A DNA stretch of 64,000 nt, from NCBI GenBank assembly GCA_020628865.1, contig JAHDEJ010000024.1, forward strand, positions 1 through 64,000, written 5' to 3'. The notes beneath the pieces were generated by a model that saw only the letters and a program-made list of their open reading frames with translations, made no database searches and was not told the DNA's origin. Source of the DNA: Acidimicrobiales bacterium. Lineage in GTDB: Bacteria > Actinomycetota > Acidimicrobiia > Acidimicrobiales > SHLQ01. Of the stretch, positions 9,013 through 22,470 are shown piece by piece (positions within the stretch are counted from its first letter, which is position 1; the number at the start of each line of letters is the position of its first letter). Both the position numbers and the translations under genes were made by a program.

Positions 9013-10230
9013 GTGTCCACCACCACGAAGGAGCCGCGGGCAGCGAAGCTGTTCCGATGGCTGAGCATCGTCGTCGGCGGTGCCTTGGTGGTCATGCTGA
9101 TCAACTGGATCCTTGGCGATCCGGTCGAGCGGGTGTCCACCGACTGGACCGCGTTCGACCGTGCCGGGGACCGTGTCTTCACCGACGAGGCCGTCTACCG
9201 CTCGTACGATGAAGAACGGCTGCCGTACCTGTACCCGCCGTTCGTTCTCTGGCTGGCGCTGCCGCTTCGTTTCCTGGGTTTCTGGGGGTCGTTCGCGTTC
9301 TCGGTCACGCTGACGTTCCTGTCGAGCATGTGGGCCTACCGGACGCTGTTGCGGATGGCGCCGGCGAGCCCGGTGAACCGTGCGGTGATGACCGGGCTGG
9401 TGTTCTCGGGGACGACGATTTCGGCCACGCTGATCGGCCAGTACAGCGGCCTGTGGGCGCTGTCACTCGCCGCCGGGCTGTACTTCTGGGAGCGTGACCG
9501 GCCCGAACTCGCCGGCGTCGCTCTGGCGTTGCTTGCGTTCAAACCCAATCTCGGGATTGCGGTGCTGGTCGTCCTCGTCTGGTCTCGTTCGTGGCCCGTG
9601 CTGCGCGGCTACGTGGCCGCAATCGCGGCGATGCTGGTTGCATCGCTGCCCTTCGGAACGTCGGCGTGGGTCGGGTTCTTCGACAATCTCTCGAGCACCG
9701 CAGATGTGCAGCTGCGCAATCTGGCGAACGAAGAGAAGATGATCACCGTCCAGACCGCGTTCCAGACGTTGACGGAACTTCCGTCGCGTTCGCCCGCCGT
9801 GCTGGCAGTCTTTGCCGCGACGGCGTTGTTGACCGGCGTTGCGGTCCTGGCCTTGTGGACGCCCCGCTCACTCGCCGATGATCGGCTTCGAGCCGTTGGA
9901 GGCCTCGCCCTGTTCCTGGTGGCCGCAAATCCGCGTTTGTACTTCTACGACGGAACGCTGATGCTCGTCGGCCTGCTTGCGCTGTGGGCCACCCGAGAGA
10001 CCTGGGCGTCCGACCGTCTGCGTCGCATCGCCACCGTGCTCGCCGCTGGGCTCTGGGTCGGGTCGTGGGGCGGGATCTTCCTCACCTTGAACGTCGTCGT
10101 CGGCCCGTTGGCGGCCGTGCTCGTGGTCGTTTGGGCAGCTGATGCTCGGTTGGGCCTCAAGGCGACCACAGGCGTTCGAGAGGCCTCGGCAACGGCCGGG
10201 ACGGCTGATTCGCTCGCTGCAGCCGCCTGA
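9013..10230 (+). CDS. Integral membrane glycosyltransferase, GT87/DUF2029-like
   Basis: Polytopic membrane protein of 405 residues with about ten hydrophobic segments. The pattern resembles GT87-type polyprenol-phosphate mannosyltransferases of Actinobacteria: an early loop with acidic residues (DWTAFDRAGDRVFTDEAVYR), YLYPPFVLWLALPL, then GQYSGLWALSLAAGLYFWERDRPELAGVALALLAFKPNLG. The LLAFKPNLG stretch is typical of the family. Such enzymes transfer sugars from lipid carriers outside the cytoplasmic membrane. Start chosen at GTG 9013, four bases after the regulator's stop; an upstream in-frame start would overlap that gene. Its place beside the pilins raises the possibility of pilin or envelope glycosylation, which is unproven. 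Confidence 0.7.
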   Translation: MSTTTKEPRAAKLFRWLSIVVGGALVVMLINWILGDPVERVSTDWTAFDRAGDRVFTDEAVYRSYDEERLPYLYPPFVLWLALPLRFLGFWGSFAFSVTLTFLSSMWAYRTLLRMAPASPVNRAVMTGLVFSGTTISATLIGQYSGLWALSLAAGLYFWERDRPELAGVALALLAFKPNLGIAVLVVLVWSRSWPVLRGYVAAIAAMLVASLPFGTSAWVGFFDNLSSTADVQLRNLANEEKMITVQTAFQTLTELPSRSPAVLAVFAATALLTGVAVLALWTPRSLADDRLRAVGGLALFLVAANPRLYFYDGTLMLVGLLALWATRETWASDRLRRIATVLAAGLWVGSWGGIFLTLNVVVGPLAAVLVVVWAADARLGLKATTGVREASATAGTADSLAAAA

Positions 10231-10382
10231 GTGTCGGAATCCGGCGGAATTTCAACGGTTTTGAGAGGGCGAGCGGCCCAGTGCAAGGGGTCCTACGGCC
10301 TATCCAGCAGACCCCCCGGAGCGCCGTTTCCTTGGAGGACAGCGGGCCCATGTCGGGTCCGATCACAAGGAGAAAACCTGAC

Positions 10383-10568
10383 ATGATTACCCAGTTCAAC
10401 GTTCTCAGCACCTGGCTCAAGGCTCACACCAAGTCCGAGCGTGGCGCTGCCATGGTCGAGTACGCCCTGCTCGTCGCTCTGATCGCCATCGTCGCCATCG
10501 CCGCACTCCGTGCGCTCGGCGGCACCGTGTCGACCAACTTCAGCGAGATCGACTCCGACCTCCAGTAA
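10383..10568 (+). CDS. flp: Flp-type pilin, copy 1
   Basis: Type IVb (Flp) pilin of 61 residues. It has a basic leader (WLKAHTKSERG), then the prepilin processing region GAAMVEYALL with the conserved Glu of Flp pilins (cleavage expected after the Gly before AAMVEYA), followed by one hydrophobic helix (LLVALIAIVAIAALRALGG) and a short C-terminus. AAGGAG at 10367-10372 is a good Shine-Dalgarno. The protein is identical to the one at 10993-11178. It is the fibre subunit expected for the adjacent Tad machine. No prepilin peptidase (TadV) is seen in the window. Confidence 0.92.
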   Translation: MITQFNVLSTWLKAHTKSERGAAMVEYALLVALIAIVAIAALRALGGTVSTNFSEIDSDLQ

Positions 10569-10571
10569 TTG

Positions 10572-10638
10572 TCTGCCGGCTTCGCCGGCAGAACGAGTAT
10601 CGACTGCGTCGAACTCGGGGAACCTTCGGGTTCCACAA
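10572..10638 (+). repeat. Duplicated pilin downstream block with hairpin
   Basis: A 9-bp inverted repeat with a TTC loop (10572-10592) and the following roughly 45 bases (CGAGTATCGACT(G/T)CGTCGAA, CTCGGGGAAC) recur nearly identically at 11244-11311. The copies lie after the two identical pilin genes, so they were probably duplicated with them. The hairpin, plus GGAACC/GGTTCC at 10619-10634, may also act as a terminator or mRNA 3'-end stabiliser. Confidence 0.6.
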
Positions 10639-10700
10639 GGAACATCGGTGAAGCGGCTCCTCCGGGAGCCGCTTCACACGTTTTGCGCCGATGTCTCCTC

Positions 10701-10846
10701 AAGGTGCCTGGCACCTTTGCCCTTCGAACGTGCCTGGCACCATCCGGCCCGAAAGGGGCCTGGCACCTTTTGCGGCAAAAGGTGCCAGGCCTGTTGTCGG
10801 ACGCTAGGTGCCTGGCACCTAACCGGGCCTTAGGTGCCAGGCACCT
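10701..10846. repeat. Palindromic repeat cluster AGGTGCC-T-GGCACCT, array 1
   Basis: Six whole or partial copies of the 15-nt palindrome AGGTGCCTGGCACCT lie at 10702-10716, 10730-10741, 10757-10768, 10780-10791 (reverse), 10806-10820 and 10832-10846 (reverse). Facing copies make long perfect hairpins: 15 bp at 10757-10771 with 10777-10791, and 17 bp at 10806-10822 with 10830-10846. A very similar array is at 28771-28924 and two copies lie at 11395-11434. This fits a REP/BIME- or MITE-like intergenic family. The remainder of the gap to 10992 shows no gene, only the leader of pilin copy 2. Confidence 0.85.
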
Positions 10847-10992
10847 GAGCGCCTGAGCGTGGGCATGACGATCGTTTGGGCCTCTGGCCCACGGCAACGG
10901 GCCGCAATGACTATGTGGGGTTGCCGGAATCGGTCCGAACTTCTTTATATCAACGGGCCCGTGTCGGGTCCGGCCACAAGGAGAAACCTGAC

Positions 10993-11178
10993 ATGATTAC
11001 CCAGTTCAACGTCCTCAGCACCTGGCTCAAGGCTCACACCAAGTCCGAGCGTGGCGCTGCCATGGTCGAGTACGCCCTGCTCGTCGCTCTGATCGCCATC
11101 GTCGCCATCGCCGCACTCCGTGCGCTCGGCGGCACCGTGTCGACCAACTTCAGCGAGATCGACTCCGACCTCCAGTAA
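10993..11178 (+). CDS. flp: Flp-type pilin, copy 2 (identical to copy 1)
   Basis: Encodes the same 61 residues as the gene at 10383-10568, with the same GAAMVEYALL processing region and hydrophobic helix. The DNA differs by very few silent bases (for example GTT to GTC in codon 7), and the 5' leader with its Shine-Dalgarno is also duplicated (an ACAAGGAGAAA-type sequence). The near-identity at DNA level points to a recent duplication or ongoing gene conversion. Two copies may raise pilin dosage. Confidence 0.92.
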   Translation: MITQFNVLSTWLKAHTKSERGAAMVEYALLVALIAIVAIAALRALGGTVSTNFSEIDSDLQ

Positions 11179-11181
11179 TTG

Positions 11182-11203
11182 GGAACCCTGCGGGTTCCTT
11201 GCC
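11182..11203 (+). terminator. Putative terminator hairpin after pilin copy 2
   Basis: GGAACCC, loop TGC, GGGTTCC at 11182-11198, immediately after the stop codon, followed by a short TTGCCTT. The T-tract is weak, so it may instead stabilise the pilin mRNA. The stretch from here to 11551 holds the duplicated block at 11244-11311 and two palindromic repeats, and no recognisable gene. Confidence 0.5.
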
Positions 11204-11394
11204 TTCGACTACGTCGAACGCAGGCGCTTCGCAGGGCTCCGCTTCTGCCGGCTTCGCCGGCAGAGCGAGTATCGACTTCGTCGAACTCGGGGAACCCTTC
11301 GAGGTTCCGAAGAAGCCCTTTCGGGTGGAAACTTGTGGAACGAGCGGCCCTACGGGGTCGCTCGTTTCGCGTTTTGGTGGGCGGCCGATCGAAG

Positions 11395-11434
11395 AGGTGC
11401 CTGGCACCTTTCGGGGGTTGAGGTGCCTGGCACC
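11395..11434. repeat. Two palindromic repeat units
   Basis: AGGTGCCTGGCACCT at 11395-11409 and AGGTGCCTGGCACC at 11421-11434, both in the same orientation. They belong to the same family as the arrays at 10701-10846 and 28771-28924. Confidence 0.8.
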
Positions 11435-11551
11435 GTTTGCATCGCACGCGTCATGGAGAGGGGCCAAGAGGACTATCGGGAAGTTCCGGATCAGCGCCGA
11501 ATGGTTAGAGATGAACGGCGATCAACCGGTCGCAGAAGGACGGGGAATGAG

Positions 11552-11755
11552 ATGAAAGCGAACTACGACGTCTTCTCGACGTGGCTCACGCTCCGGATCC
11601 GCTCCGAGCGCGGCGCCATCTTGGTTGAGTACGCACTGCTGATTTCGCTCTTGGTCATCGTGTCGATCGGCGCCATCCGCCTCTACGGCTCGACCGTGCA
11701 AGGCAACTACAGCGATATCAACTCGACGATCGACGACAACCTCGGCGGTCCCTGA
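11552..11755 (+). CDS. Divergent Flp-family pilin-like protein
   Basis: A 67-residue protein with the same layout as the two Flp pilins: basic leader (WLTLRIRSERG), processing region GAILVEYALL with the conserved Glu, a hydrophobic helix (ISLLVIVSIGAIRLYG) and a polar C-terminus. It differs at most positions after the leader, so it is an older paralogue and could be a minor pilin. The ATG at 11552 was chosen because the leader then matches the Flp form. It is the last forward gene of the pilus locus and converges on the histidine kinase gene. Confidence 0.82.
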   Translation: MKANYDVFSTWLTLRIRSERGAILVEYALLISLLVIVSIGAIRLYGSTVQGNYSDINSTIDDNLGGP

Positions 11756-11781
11756 ACGCATCGGCCTCGCCGACGCATCGG

Positions 11782-13602
11782 CTACGCCGCTCGGGCGTTT
11801 GCGGCCTGTGCGGTGGTGAGGAGGCATCGGATCGTGGTGCCTTCGCCTGGTGCGCTCTGCACCTCCATGCTCGCTCCGACGCTGCCGGCGCGCTCTCGCA
11901 TGCCGACCAGGCCGTAGCTGTCCACCCGGCCGCTCTCTCCGAGCGTGAATCCGCGGCCATCGTCGATCACTTCGAGGACGCCGCTGTGTCCGTCGGTGGT
12001 GAGTCGCACGACGATCTTGCTGGCTTCGGCGTGACGTTCGACGTTCACCATCGCCTCCTGGGCGATACGCCAGAGCTCGCGCTCCTGCATGATCGGGAGT
12101 CGGGCGCTCGATTCGATGCTGAGCTCGATGTCGAGCCCGCTGCGTTCTCCGAGCCGTTTGGCGAAGTCCTCGAGCGTTTCCTCGAGTCCCTTCGCATCGC
12201 TGACGTCGGTGCGGAGATCGGAGAGCGTGTCTCGGATTTCACGGATGACGTTGCGGACGTCGTCCCGGAGCGTGTGGAGGGCCGGCCCGACGTCCTTCTC
12301 CTGCTCGTGGCTCTTGATCACGCGATCGAGTTCGAACGCGAGGAAGGCCATCGACTGGCCGATGCGGTCGTGGAGGTCGCGGGCGATGCGGGTGCGTTCC
12401 TCGTCGGCGCCCATGGTGCGCAGTCGGCCGAACCAGCGGGCGTTGTCGATGGCGAGGGCGACCGGGTCGACGAAGCCGTTGAACATCTGTACGGTGCGTT
12501 CGGAGTAGTGGCTGGGCAGCCGGTGTTCCATGGCGAGCAGGCCGATGATCTGGCCGCGGGCCGTGAGCGTCGTGTAGAGGCCGCTGGACGCGTTGGGGGA
12601 GAGGCCGGCGGTGTGGGCGGCGGCGAGGTCGGGGATGTCGACGAGTCGATTCTGGGCGATGGCGTTCTTGAGGGGGTTGGGGAGCATCGTCGGGCCGAGG
12701 CGCAGCGGGAGCGATGTGCCCTCGGAGCGCATGACCTGCCAGCTTGCGTCGGTCTCGTCGAAGATCAGGAGAGCGACGGCTTCGAAGTCGAACAGGCCGC
12801 GCAGTCGGCCCATCGTGGTGTCGAGCACTTCGTTGAGGTCCAGTGAGGCGGGAAGGGTCTGGGCGACCCGATGGAGTGAGTAGAGGAGGGAGTTGGCGTC
12901 GGTGAGCCGCTCCATGCGGTTCATGGCGAGCGTGTGTTGGCGGTCGGCTTCGCCGGAGATGCGACGGGCCTGGCCGGCGACGAGTCCGACCACGGTCAAC
13001 ACGAGCGACCATTGGATGACTTCCTGGATCACCTCGATGGTGAGGCCGTTGTTCCAGAAGCTGAGGGCGCTCGGGAGGATCGTGGAGATTCCGGCAACCC
13101 GGGCGGCGTAGATGTGGCCGCGAGCGAACCCGGCGACGACGATCGGGATTGACAGCGAGAAGGCGAAGGGCGATTGCCAGAGCCCACTCAGCGCAATGGC
13201 GAAGACGCTGACGATGATCTCGATGAGGAGCGCTGTGTCGCCGGAGTATTCGTCGTCGAAGCGGATGGGCCAGACGTGGCGGATGACGGTGAGCAGGATC
13301 AGCGTGGCGCCGATGACGCTGAGGACTTCTTCCTCGAATTCGACGATGCGGGGCGTGGCGAGGATGAGGGTGAGGCCGAGTACGCCCCACCGGATCACAG
13401 CGATCACGTTCTGGAAGACTTCGATACGGTCATGGGGCTCGAAGACGTCGGTCTCTTCGAGGGCATCGAGGTCGTTGCCGCGGCCGACCCGTGCGAGCGG
13501 ACGCATCAACGATCGGGGCCTGTGGCCGCCGGCCGCGCTGCGTCGGAGTTGTTCTGCGGTCTCCTTGGAGACGTTGTGTGGGAAGTCGTCGTCGTTCTGC
13601 AT
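11782..13602 (-). CDS. Membrane sensor histidine kinase (GAF, HisKA_3, HATPase)
   Basis: Two-component sensor of 606 residues. An N-terminal cytoplasmic stretch is followed by about six hydrophobic segments (about 65-225), a GAF domain (about 245-400), a HisKA_3 dimerisation helix with phospho-acceptor His411 (TRIARDLHDRIGQSMAFL) and a C-terminal HATPase domain with N box (IAQEAMVNVERHAEA) and G boxes (VIDDGRGF, YGLVGMRERA). The layout is that of NarX/DegS-like kinases, which phosphorylate NarL-type regulators such as the one at 8364-9008. It converges on the pilin genes and is divergent from coaE with 156 bases between. The sensed signal cannot be read from sequence. Confidence 0.9.
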   Translation of the reverse strand: MQNDDDFPHNVSKETAEQLRRSAAGGHRPRSLMRPLARVGRGNDLDALEETDVFEPHDRIEVFQNVIAVIRWGVLGLTLILATPRIVEFEEEVLSVIGATLILLTVIRHVWPIRFDDEYSGDTALLIEIIVSVFAIALSGLWQSPFAFSLSIPIVVAGFARGHIYAARVAGISTILPSALSFWNNGLTIEVIQEVIQWSLVLTVVGLVAGQARRISGEADRQHTLAMNRMERLTDANSLLYSLHRVAQTLPASLDLNEVLDTTMGRLRGLFDFEAVALLIFDETDASWQVMRSEGTSLPLRLGPTMLPNPLKNAIAQNRLVDIPDLAAAHTAGLSPNASSGLYTTLTARGQIIGLLAMEHRLPSHYSERTVQMFNGFVDPVALAIDNARWFGRLRTMGADEERTRIARDLHDRIGQSMAFLAFELDRVIKSHEQEKDVGPALHTLRDDVRNVIREIRDTLSDLRTDVSDAKGLEETLEDFAKRLGERSGLDIELSIESSARLPIMQERELWRIAQEAMVNVERHAEASKIVVRLTTDGHSGVLEVIDDGRGFTLGESGRVDSYGLVGMRERAGSVGASMEVQSAPGEGTTIRCLLTTAQAANARAA

Positions 13603-13758
13603 GATGATCGGCCGAGTGGGCCAAAGGACCCATCGGCAGGCAGGCCGTTCGGATTACCCGTTCCGCCGGTTTGTTGGCCGCTTTCTGGGCGAATTCGTCG
13701 GCGGGAGGGGCCCGTATCGGCAACGTGTTCGCGTCGGTTCCCGGATACGGTCTGGTTC

Positions 13759-14426
13759 ATGCGGCAGTTCGGGCTCACCGGTGGTATCGGTTCGGGAAAA
13801 TCCACGGTCTCTGCGCTTCTGGTGGAGCGCGGCGCAGTACTCATCGATGCCGATGCGATGGTGCGTGACTTGCAACGTTCCGGCGAACTAGTGTTCGATG
13901 CGATGGTGGAGCGTTGGGGAGATCGGATCGTGGGTGAGGACGGCGAACTCGATCGCCCTGCGGTGGCCGACATCGTGTTCAACGACGCCGATGAGCTCGC
14001 TGCGCTGAATGCGATCGTGCATCCCGCCGTGGGTGCGGCCATCAACGAACGGCTGGAGGCGCTGCACGACACCGACGAGGCGGTCATCCACGACATTCCG
14101 CTGTTGGTGCTGCCGGGCGGCGAGTTCGCTCCGGGTCGGGACCTGAGCGGCTGGAATGGGGTCATCGTGGTGGACACCCCGAGAGAGATGGCGTTGGCTC
14201 GCGTGGTCGAATCTCGCGGGATGCGGCCCGAGGATGTCGAGGCGCGTATGGACATGCAGGCGACGAATGAGGAGCGGCGGGCGAAGGCGGACTTCCTCAT
14301 CGACAATTCCGGCGACATGGACGCGCTCGTGCGTGCGGTGGACGCCTGCTGGGAATGGATCGAGGCGGGCGGGAGTATCGCGGCGAGCGCGGGCGTTGAC
14401 GCCGAGGAGACCGGAGGTGGGTGCGC

Positions 14427-14430
<4 letters not shown>
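13759..14430 (+). CDS. coaE: Dephospho-CoA kinase
   Basis: Catalyses the last step of coenzyme A synthesis, ATP-dependent phosphorylation of dephospho-CoA. The 223-residue product starts [17 protein letters not shown] with an intact P-loop (GGIGSGKS), then the family's LIDAD motif, a VHP-containing CoA-binding region ([11 protein letters not shown]), [10 protein letters not shown] and the late [13 protein letters not shown]/N segment. A lid-like stretch (FLIDNSG) follows. The C-terminus is slightly long and Ala/Glu-rich. The stop overlaps the uvrB start (ATGA), so coaE-uvrB are co-transcribed, a common actinobacterial order. Confidence 0.95.
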
Positions 14431-16481
<2,051 letters not shown>

Positions 16482-16525
16482 CCGGGTGAGCCGGGCCACC
16501 GAACCGCACAAGGAGACTTCCCCCA

Positions 16526-19390
<2,865 letters not shown>

Positions 19391-19456
19391 CCGACGCCGG
19401 GCCACCGGCGCACAACCCGCCCTCAAAAATCAGGCGTTTGCGCCGATTCTTCCTGC

Positions 19457-20848
19457 ATGGCACATGTGCAGGCTCAGCCCACCGCGTCCCTCGCGACGTC
19501 GTCGTTTCGGGACCCGAACAGCGTCGTTCGCAAGGTCGACGGCCGGGTCGTCCGCACCGTCGAACCGAAGGCCGCGGCCGCCCTCGCCGCGTTTCTCGAC
19601 AACCCCGTTCACGAAGGACTCATCGAAGACGGCCTCATCCACCGGCCGGCGTCGATCGAGCGGGCCGATGACGGTCGCCTGATCCTCGAGCATCGCGAGA
19701 TCGACGCCTGGTCCTACCCGTACGAGTGGTCCTGGTCGATGCTGCGCGACGCCGCGCTGTTGCACCTGGAGATCCTCGTTCGATGCGCGCCGATCGGGTT
19801 CACGATGAGCGACGCAACCTCGTTCAACGTCACCTTTGCCGGCGCCCGGCCGGTGTTCATCGACCACGGGTCGTTCGTTCGCCGTGAGGACGACGAGCCG
19901 TGGTGGGCGTACACCCAGTTCTGCGAGCACTTCCTCTACCCACTGCTCGTCTCGTCGCACACCGGTGCCGACCTGCAGATGTTGCTGCGCGGCGGGTTCG
20001 GACGTGTTTCGCTCAACGACGCACACGCGCTGCTCCGCACGCACAAGCGAAGGAAGGGCGTGCTGAAGCATGTGCTCCTCGCCCACGCTGCTGCGACGAA
20101 GAGCGACATGTCGGTCGATGAGGTGTCTGAGACGACGTCGGCGGCGATGACCACGGCGATCTACACGAACATCCTCACCGGGCTGCAGAAGCTGCTTCGG
20201 CAGTTGCAGCCGCACGGCAGTGCATCGACCTGGAGCGACTACGCCACCCGGAGTCACTACAGCGAACAGGGCCTGTCGGCCAAGGAACAGTTCGTGGACA
20301 CGGTGTGTGGGTCGGACGATTACCGAACGGTGCTCGACATGGGCACGAACGACGGTCGCTTCGCCGAGATCGCCGCGAACCACGCAGATCGGGTGATCGC
20401 TGCGGATGCAGATGCTCCTGCCTTGGACGCCTACTACCAGTCCGGTCCGTCGGTGAATGTGGTGCCGCTCGTGATCGAGGCGACGAATCCGTCCCCGTCG
20501 ATGGGTTGGCGCTCGATGGAGCGCACCGGCTTCAACGACCGCATGCAGCCCGACCTGATCCTGGCGTTGGCGGTCCTGCATCACGTGTCGCTGTCGGGCA
20601 ACGTTCCCCTCGACCAGGTGGCCGCCTGGCTGGCGGACTTCGAGGCCGACCTTGTGGTCGAGTTCGTGCATCGTGAGGACGAGAAGGTTCAGCACCTGCT
20701 TCGCCGCAAGACCGATCCGGACGATTTCGACTACGGCCTGGCCGCCTTCTTGCAGGCCACCGAGCCGTACTTCACGCTCGAGGCCTCCGAGGAGCTGTCG
20801 GGCGGAACTCGCACGATGCTGCATCTCGTGCGGCGTCGGGAGTCGTGA
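19457..20848 (+). CDS. Class I SAM-dependent methyltransferase-like protein
   Basis: A 463-residue protein whose C-terminal half looks like a class I methyltransferase: SAM-binding motif I (VLDMGTNDGRFAEIAAN, about residues 293-309), an acidic residue after the second strand (VIAADADAPALD), and DLILALAVLHHV as the motif IV region. The N-terminal 250 residues include YPYEWSWSMLRDAALLHLEI and IDHGSFV, reminiscent of NoeA-like nodulation methyltransferase homologues, but I cannot name a substrate. Its stop overlaps the GTG of the sulfatase-like gene (GTGA), so the two are coupled and may act on the same envelope polymer or glycan. Confidence 0.7.
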   Translation: MAHVQAQPTASLATSSFRDPNSVVRKVDGRVVRTVEPKAAAALAAFLDNPVHEGLIEDGLIHRPASIERADDGRLILEHREIDAWSYPYEWSWSMLRDAALLHLEILVRCAPIGFTMSDATSFNVTFAGARPVFIDHGSFVRREDDEPWWAYTQFCEHFLYPLLVSSHTGADLQMLLRGGFGRVSLNDAHALLRTHKRRKGVLKHVLLAHAAATKSDMSVDEVSETTSAAMTTAIYTNILTGLQKLLRQLQPHGSASTWSDYATRSHYSEQGLSAKEQFVDTVCGSDDYRTVLDMGTNDGRFAEIAANHADRVIAADADAPALDAYYQSGPSVNVVPLVIEATNPSPSMGWRSMERTGFNDRMQPDLILALAVLHHVSLSGNVPLDQVAAWLADFEADLVVEFVHREDEKVQHLLRRKTDPDDFDYGLAAFLQATEPYFTLEASEELSGGTRTMLHLVRRRES

Positions 20849-22347
20849 ACACCACCGATCGTCGACGCGTCGTGCGGGACGTCGTGGTGGCTGCGGCGGC
20901 CACCGTCGTTCCGCTGATGCTGCTGTTGGCCACGAACGCTGCGCAGATCGCCGATACCTCCTTGGTGTGGGCGACGGCCGCCGTGGCTGCCGTCGTGGCC
21001 GCGCTGGTCGTGCTGGCGGTGCGGCGAACCCGGGTCCGTCAGCCCGGGCTGGTGGTCGGTGCGTTCGGCTACACGTTCTTCTTCAACTCGTTCTTCGGGC
21101 CGGGTCCGTTGGCTGCTCGTCTCGCGCTCTGGTTGGTGATGGGCCTTGTTGCCGTCGTCGTCCTGCGTGTGCTGGTGGGAGAGGGCGAGCGTTCGCAGTG
21201 GGCGGTTGCGGGTGTGCTGACGGCGGTCGTGGCCGTCTGCGCCGTGCTCGGCACGACGTCTGGAGAACCGTCGGCGCCGGAGGCGATCGCCTTCGAGTCG
21301 GTCGATGCCGTCCGTCGTCCGAACATCTACGTATTCGTACTGGATGGGCTGGCCCGACCCGACGTGTACCGGGAGGAGTTTCCCACCGTCGATGTCGAAG
21401 CGATGGCGGACAACCTCGCCGAACACGGCTTCGACACCAGCGAGATCGCCACCGTCAACTACAGCCGAACCCACATCTCCCTTCCGTCGATGCTGATGGG
21501 CGAGTACCAGACCACTGCAGAAGCCCCGCTCGGGTTGGACGGCGAGTGGGCGTACGCCACCGAGACGATGGGCGGGAACAACCGGCTGGTGTCGATGCTG
21601 CGCACGGCCGGCTACAGCTATTGGCATTCCGAGTCCGGCCAGTGGGGACACTTCCCCTGCGATCGGAGCTTCGCCGACCGTTGCCTCAACGGCGATCAGT
21701 CGATCGAGCCGGAGACGGCGTCGGCCATCTGGTCGCTCACCCCCTTCGGTGGCGCTCCATGGCCGGGCTTGCGGCCGCAGGACCCGACGACGGTGGTAGA
21801 CAGCGTGTTGGCCGCCCGAGCAGAGGCTGAACGTTCGGGGGACGAGCGGCCGGTCGTGATGCTGTCGCACATCATCAGCCCGCACCATCCGTACCGTTTC
21901 GACGCGGATTGCGGCTCGATGCACGTGGGCACGTTGGGCGATGGCTGGCAGGACGAGTACCGCCAGCTGTATGCCGACCAGACGACGTGTCTCTTCCGTC
22001 AGCTCGACGAGTCGATGGAGCGGTTGATCGCCGACGATCCCGAGGCGATCGTCCTCCTGCTGTCGGACCACGGGTCGCAGTTCGGCATCGATTGGGTGCC
22101 GGGGGAGTGGAGCGACACCGACGTGCGCCGCCGCTTCACCAGCTTCCGGTCGGTTCGCCTGCCCGAGTCCTGTTCGACCGACGAGCCGCGAGCTCACACC
22201 CTCGTGAACGTGTCTCGGCTGCTCGCCTGGTGTCTGACCGATGAGCCGCCGGAATGGCTGGACTCGGTGCAGTACACGCAGAACTACCACGGGAACCGGG
22301 TGTCGGCCGTGCCTGACCATCAGCGGAGCCTGCTGGATCCCCGGTGA
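20845..22347 (+). CDS. Membrane sulfatase/phosphoglycerol-transferase-like protein
   Basis: A 500-residue alkaline-phosphatase-superfamily protein. The first 140 residues hold about four membrane segments. The extracytoplasmic domain begins NIYVFVLDGLARPDVYREEFP, with the metal-binding Asp of sulfatases and LTA-synthase-like enzymes, followed by a Thr/Ser-rich nucleophile region (NYSRTHISLPSML) and the C-terminal metal motif LLLSDHGSQFG. HIISPHHPYRF supplies further histidines. Known relatives hydrolyse sulfate esters or transfer phosphoglycerol groups; which applies is not clear. It begins with GTG inside the end of the methyltransferase gene. Confidence 0.75.
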   Translation: MNTTDRRRVVRDVVVAAAATVVPLMLLLATNAAQIADTSLVWATAAVAAVVAALVVLAVRRTRVRQPGLVVGAFGYTFFFNSFFGPGPLAARLALWLVMGLVAVVVLRVLVGEGERSQWAVAGVLTAVVAVCAVLGTTSGEPSAPEAIAFESVDAVRRPNIYVFVLDGLARPDVYREEFPTVDVEAMADNLAEHGFDTSEIATVNYSRTHISLPSMLMGEYQTTAEAPLGLDGEWAYATETMGGNNRLVSMLRTAGYSYWHSESGQWGHFPCDRSFADRCLNGDQSIEPETASAIWSLTPFGGAPWPGLRPQDPTTVVDSVLAARAEAERSGDERPVVMLSHIISPHHPYRFDADCGSMHVGTLGDGWQDEYRQLYADQTTCLFRQLDESMERLIADDPEAIVLLLSDHGSQFGIDWVPGEWSDTDVRRRFTSFRSVRLPESCSTDEPRAHTLVNVSRLLAWCLTDEPPEWLDSVQYTQNYHGNRVSAVPDHQRSLLDPR

Positions 22348-22470
22348 ACGGGGCGTCGTTCCCGTTGGCCCCGATCGGTGCCGGTTCGGGTGATGGGCCG
22401 TACGGGTCATACGGATCCGCTCGATCGTGTCGATAGATCAGCAGAGACGCAACCGTTCTGAGGAAGCCCA

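Noticed and set aside
10701-10846. CRISPR array
   Set aside because: Units are only 15 nt, palindromic, in both orientations and unevenly spaced, and no cas gene is near. They fit a REP/MITE-like family better.
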